In this document: positions 59,301 to 64,000 of the stretch, one piece after another | Layout: each line of letters opens with the position of its first letter | Position numbering within the stretch: position 1 is the first letter of the stretch | Source: Phoenix dactylifera | Taxonomy: Eukaryota > Streptophyta > Magnoliopsida > Arecales > Arecaceae | NCBI RefSeq assembly: GCF_009389715.1 | Contig: NC_052405.1 | Span: 7,977,194 to 8,041,193 of the forward strand | DNA: 64,000 bases | Direction of reading: 5' to 3' | Program-made: the position numbers and the translations under genes | Notes under the pieces: model-generated | Seen by the model: the letters and a program-made list of their open reading frames with translations, nothing else | What the model was told of the DNA's origin: nothing | Database searches by the model: none

Positions 59301-60439
59301 CTTCACTAATCTTGAGAAAGTTACAGCAGATGCATCTGCCAAATAAAAAAAAACTATCACTGATATGGTAGCACGGTTGGAACGGGGCTAAGATTTCACC
59401 GGAGTGGCTCAGATTCGAAATGCACGAACATCGATTAAATGCGAGGACCGGATGCCTCCCGCTTGATTTGCTCGGTGGAATCGTCATCTGATCTAGCAGT
59501 ACTTAGATGATGCTATTGTGACGTAGTCACACGTGGAAGGGGCTGCCACGTTGGTGAAGCTCCTCCGCAGATGGGAAGATTATGAGTAAAACTTGTCTGT
59601 TCGTATCGAATATTTTCTAGCAGAAAGGGGGCAGTGAGAGTTGCTACCCTCTTTTTTTTTCCAAGAAAAAAAATAAAATAAAATAAAAGAAGAAAGAACT
59701 AGGTTCCAGACAAAATCCAGTGTTGTACATGGCACAGTTTAACTTCTTTTTGATGCATTAAAAAATAAAAGAAAGAAAAGTAACTGTACCATGTACATAA
59801 GGGCAGATTGGACCAACACTGTTTTGTCATTTGTAGTTTACTTGTTTGCTGAAATGCACTTAAATAGAGAATAATAACCACGGAAGATACCAAGGCTAAT
59901 CACGATAGATGAAAACTTCCAAAAATCCAATCCTAGCACAATTTCCAAGGGTTTTACTGTCTAACAATTAATGTAGATATGCACAGTATAGCCAATGTTT
60001 CGTTCTCATCAGTCACAATCATCATTACTGATAGAGTGATAGTGTTTCAGTGTTTCAGACATAAGTTGGAGAGAGAAGAGTAGGCCATACTTATTTTGAA
60101 ATTAGACGGTGTGCATGAGTTCCTACTATGTGGTGTCCATAGGTGGCAAAATTAGTCACAGCATGCATACAAGAACCAGATGAGATATGAGATTCTTCTT
60201 TCGGACTTTGAAAAGTAATGGAGTCCAGCATTTACCTAACTTCAAATAAAAGGCTGAAGCTAAGAGCACAGTCCTTTTCCATCAACAGCGGTCTTTTTCT
60301 CATATTAATATCAGGAGTTGGACGAAGTATGGAAACGGGAAGGGTTATAGAAGAGAAATAGGCTTTATCTAGGAAACGGAAATTTTATATTAGTAGGAAA
60401 ATCCCAATATATACCGATAATCTAGTGCAATAAAAGGAT
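56364..60439. other. Gene-free region
   Basis: Mostly AT-rich with no supported gene. At about 56820-57015 is a GC-richer block with GACCCAAACTTG, GGGTCAGGCC and CTAGACCCAAAC words resembling other GGCCC-type repeats in this window. At 58400-58490 is a short sequence shared with 51600-51730. An A-rich run lies near 59670. Frames such as that at 59233-59487 show no known domain. Confidence 0.5.
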
Positions 60440-60914
60440 TTAGGGCTTGTTTGGTTCACGAGAAAAGAGAAAAAAAATGTGGTCAAAGGAAAGTAATGAG
60501 ATGCCTCTTATTTGGTTAGAGTTTTCAAATGAGAGAGATGGAAAAGTTGTATTCCCATAGAAATATGATTCATACATTTCATGGAAAAGTCTTTTCCATG
60601 AGAAACATAGGAATGTTACTTTCCTATGAGACGGAAATCACTCCATTTTTATTTTTTTCCAAAAAGAACCTTCAGCATTAAAAAAACATTAATGAAGCAT
60701 TAAAGACCTAATTTTTATTAAGGGCATAATAGGAATTATACATAACTTTTCTAGAAAAGTGGATGGCCAACCAAACATAAGCACTTTGAAAATTTATCAC
60801 TTTCCCATGGTCAACCAAACATGCCAAAAGTACTTTCCTCTTCTTATGAATTTATTTCCCAGGAATTATATTCCTAGGAGGGAAAATGCTTTCCGCAAAC
60901 CAAACGAACCCTTA
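60440..60914. mobile_element. Tourist-like (PIF/Harbinger) MITE with TTA target duplication
   Basis: The element 60443-60911 (469 bases) starts GGGCTTGTTTGGTT and ends AACCAAACGAACCC, a 14-base inverted repeat with two mismatches. It is flanked by TTA on both sides (60440-60442, 60912-60914), the standard target site of PIF/Harbinger elements. The inside is non-coding. A related copy lies at 41809-42276 in the opposite orientation. Confidence 0.85.
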
Positions 60915-61251
60915 GTTCTCAGGTCTCTCATTCTTTTGATCAAATCTGGATCATAACAAAGACAAGAGAAATTAAAACACATAAAAAAAGGCGAGCAACC
61001 ACATAGAAAGAGACAGAGTATAATTAGTAAGGATAACATCTCATTAAATGGAATATACCTCCTGATTATCAGCATAAATAGATGTTTTTCCCCTTTTCTT
61101 GAAGTTCCAGGTTCATTTCAATGCTTGATAAACAGTTAATATGGCCCAACTTCATTGATGTTCCAGCTCATCCAATTATTATTTTGGACCAAGATGTTTC
61201 TCAACCTGGCACAAGTAATTAGTTGTGTCAATAATTTGGTGTCGTTTTCAG

Positions 61252-61370
61252 GTTTTGTCATCATCAGGAATCCTGTGAAAAGAACAGATGGGCATGGCAT
61301 CCTTGGAACCCAAGCTACAGTTACGGAATTAACCTATGAGAACTCAGCCGTGCCATATGTTCAGAAGTAG
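61252..61370 (+). other. Exon-like segment: possible terminal exon of an unidentified gene or gene fragment
   Basis: GTGTCGTTTTCAG is a good acceptor before 61252. About 39 open codons follow (GFVIIRNPVKRTDGHGILGT and on to VPYVQK) and end in TAG at 61368-61370. The residue mix is coding-like. No upstream partner exon with a matching donor was found between the MITE and this segment, and I do not recognise the family. Confidence 0.35.
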
Positions 61371-62883
61371 GATGAGAACCTGATGATAATAATTGGAACA
61401 AGATAAAGTGTAGTTCATTAGTTAATGCATAAATTAAAGGTGATATCTACTCAAGGAAGTTGAAACTAAGGCCTGCCACGAAGTCTTTTGCATAATAAAT
61501 GCATGTGAAATTATGAAATAGTTGAATGCTTTGATTGTTTAGAGGCTGATAAATAATAACACAAAGGTCACTTTAACAACAATACAGCCGTACTATGGTT
61601 ATGTATTATATTATGCATGGCCCATAAGTGGCAAGAAGCAAGTAAGAAACAAGCAAAAAATTAAAGAAAGATACGGAAAAGGAGCCCTCAGATGTTCGGA
61701 TCCAAATATATTTTTCTGTCCTCCCAGGTTGCAATGGAAGTTCAAGAGCGGGAGGATTAGAGAAGTGGTAACATCACCATGGCAACATCTCATCCTAGAA
61801 TTTCAAAGCAGGTGTTATAAGGCTAAAAAAATTTGTGGTTGCTGCCTCTGTTTCCCTTCTCATTACCCTTAAAGATCGGTAGATATAATTAGTAGAACAT
61901 GCCTTGATCATTAAATTTCTTCAAATTAACCTTGGTCTCGACAGATCCCTTCAAGTTTTTCGCTTGCTCATGAAATACTAATATAACAAATTTCGACAAT
62001 ATTTGTATCAGTAACATATCATTGCATTCATATCTCTGCAGTATTATACAGCAGCCTCATTTGATTTCAAGCAATCTGAGAATAAATCAAATTGAAGTAT
62101 TTACATAAAAGGAAAAAATGTAAACATTAAAAAACAACAACTTACCCATTGCTTGTAGCTTCCAAGATAATAAACCTCAAATTCTACTACTTGCTAGGCA
62201 TAAGAATCTCCATCTATGGGAAACCAGCAATGACGTACAATGAGTATATGAAGTTCAAATCTTCCTAGGAGTTTTGTTTTGTGATTTATCCAGTCTATCA
62301 GTTCCCTTTTTTTAAAACTATTGAAAACTTCCCATGCTGTAAGCTCTCTCTCAATTTCCTTGAGAAGGTAAGTTAGAGAGCCACCCAAATCAAGCTCCTG
62401 AATGCTCAACATTGGCACCCAACTTTTGACAGCAAGCAAATACCTTGGTTGTGTTGATAGCTTGACTAACCTGGCCTCCGACATGACAAAAGCATCACAT
62501 ATCCAATATTTAGGACTTGCCAATTGTCATGTGTCTGACAATTTCTGGAAACAATGATGTTCAACTAATGCACAAACCAGATGCCTGAGAAGTTGAGACT
62601 CGGAAAATAATCTGAACCAAATCCATCAAGATCACTAGTTCAACAACCTAAATTGGAACCTCTCCAAAGTATCCCAATCCCTTCTTTCACCCTGCCATCA
62701 TGGTACATGATACTGGAAAACAAAGTAACCTGAATTTGCTTTCTTAAGTAGCTCTCTAGGAGTCTTCTTCATGCACTTATGAATCGAAAAATCAAAAGCT
62801 GACCTCAAGACTTATTTGAAAGGCCCTGGAAGTGTTGGGTTAAGATGTGCCCACTGAAGGATCATGTTGCCCAGATAGACAAC
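61371..62883. other. Gene-free region
   Basis: AT-rich. A 109-codon minus-strand frame at 62194-62523 has protein-like stretches (MLSIQELDLGGSLTYLLKEI) but no recognisable domain, start context or neighbours, so it is not called as a gene. Confidence 0.45.
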
Positions 62884-64000
62884 CCAAGAGGGGAGGGGGG
62901 GGGGGGTGAATTGGGTTTTAAATTAATTTGAATAATTAAAACGTTATGGATGATTAATTAAAAACTATTGCAAGTTATTTAATTAATGCTAAGTGCTGTG
63001 AGTGATGTGAGAGGAAGAAGAGAAGAGACAATCCAATGCAAACACAGAGTTTTATAGTGGTTCGGAGCTACCCCTTGCTCCTACGTCCACTCCCCAAGTC
63101 TCTCTTGGGAATTCACTATAACCCCCTTGGATTACAGCCGGTTGTTTTGCAAGCTCACAACCAAACTTGTTGTTTTACGAGCTCACAACGAACTCGGTCG
63201 GTTTTCCCAGGCTCACCGACTAGAACCAACCCCGATTGTTTTCCCGGGCTCACAATCAAACCCTTACACACGTTGGTTTTAACTTGGCTCACCAACCAAC
63301 CTTAATCCCCTTGATTCAATCCCCCGATTGAACCAAGTAAATACAGTGTGTAAAAGAAAACAGAAAACAGCTTCTCAAAAAGCAGATAAAAACAATATGA
63401 ACAATAAATGAAGTTAAGAAGCCTCAAACGCTTTTAGATCGGAGATGAGGAATGGCTTCTTGAACTTCTGGTCTCCTCTTGAAAGAGTGGTCGACTTGAA
63501 TGCAGGAGGAGGAAGCTTTTAATGTTGAGAAGATGTAGTTGGATGCAGTTATTGCAGATCTTCCCTCTTTTTCGTTGAAGAACAAGTTGCAGAGTTGAAA
63601 GCTTGAATGCTTGGAGTGGAATGGTTGTTTTCTGCCTTGCTACAGTCTTCTGTGGCTATTTAAGCCAACCCCCACGGAAACTAGCCGTTACACTGCTTTT
63701 TCTGTCCGTTCTGCACACTCTGCGCAGCCTGACAATATGACCGTTGGTGGGTTGGAGTCGACTCGCGCGATCAGGAGTCGACTCGGCTGTAGCGGGAGTC
63801 GACTCAAGCTTTTCCGGAGTCGACTCGGCAACTGTTCCAAATTTGAATTAAAGTTGCCGTCACGACTGGGAGTCGACTCGTCTTGACCCGGAGTCGACTC
63901 GCCAACTTCTGGAGCTGACCTGGCAATTTTGGAGTCGGCTCATCCACAGAAGTCCGTGGATCCAATTTTGAATTTTGTCCACTCGAGTCGACTCGACTGT
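62884..64000 (+). repeat. Repeat with LTR-like character running off the window
   Basis: Starts near ACCCAAGAGGGGAGGGGGGG with GTGAATTGGGTTTTAAA. It then carries TTATAGTGGTTCGGAGCTAC, CCCCTTGCTCCTACGTCCAC and a series of GGCTCAC/AGCTCACAA lines at 63140-63300. The last 250 bases hold seven perfect GAGTCGACTC palindromes. This looks like one end of a non-coding or LTR-type element, but the other end is outside the window. It appears incomplete here and the family is not determined. Confidence 0.45.
63754..63997. repeat. Cluster of GAGTCGACTC palindromes
   Basis: Seven perfect copies of the ten-base palindrome and one variant (GAGTCGGCTC) lie within about 245 bases, mostly as GGAGTCGACTCG, at uneven spacings of about 20 to 90 bases. 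Confidence 0.9.

Noticed and set aside
62194-62523. 109-codon minus-strand frame
   Set aside because: Parts look protein-like but no family, splice context or neighbouring exons support it.

Overview
The window looks like a piece of a large, repeat-rich nuclear genome of a flowering plant. It has widely spaced multi-exon genes with GT-AG introns up to about 2.8 kb, plant-only protein families (DUF616, BPS1-like DUF793, DUF630/DUF632), a GC-rich first exon of the kind common in monocots, an Au-type SINE, L1-type LINEs, Tourist and Mutator-like MITEs and LTR-element fossils. A commelinid monocot such as a palm is my best guess, from style alone.

Layout. 1-4450 (+) is the 3' part of a DUF616 (MUCI70-like) glycosyltransferase gene. 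6021-7001 (-) is an intronless BPS1-like gene. 12540-18828 (-) is a complete ten-exon protein disulfide isomerase gene with a signal peptide, two CGHC sites and a C-terminal KDEL; its upstream region holds an exact CCAAT-N9-CCACG ER-stress element. 19930-24740 is a transposon block (two LINE fragments, a GTACCG-rich repeat, a MITE). 25058-29723 (+) is a ten-exon GPN2-like GTPase gene. 30757-31110 resembles inserted mitochondrial DNA with a group II intron domain V. 32722-39917 (-) is a four-exon DUF630/DUF632 (NRG2/REL2-like) gene. 40920-42480 is a duplicated block with MITE-like inserts. 42850-45640 is an old Ty3/gypsy fossil carrying a young-looking 5'-truncated LINE. 46460-50920 (-) is a truncated TOL (TOM1-like, VHS-domain) pseudogene with a small LTR element in one intron. 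54723-56326 (-) is a two-exon gene of unknown function. The rest is non-coding, ending in a repeat with clustered GAGTCGACTC palindromes that runs off the window.

The genes do not form a pathway. They are ordinary neighbours with roles in cell-wall glycosylation, ER protein folding, GPN-loop GTPase function and nitrate or leaf-development signalling.

The strongest unusual signal is the splice-site make-up of the GPN2-like gene. It contains a U12-type GT-AG intron, a U12-type AT-AC intron, a GC-AG intron and ordinary GT-AG introns, all supported by reading frame. I found no sign of an entirely new biological system. The other points of interest are the ER-stress promoter element, the mitochondrial insertion, the decayed TOL gene, and two exon-like orphans at 9346-9453 and 61252-61370.
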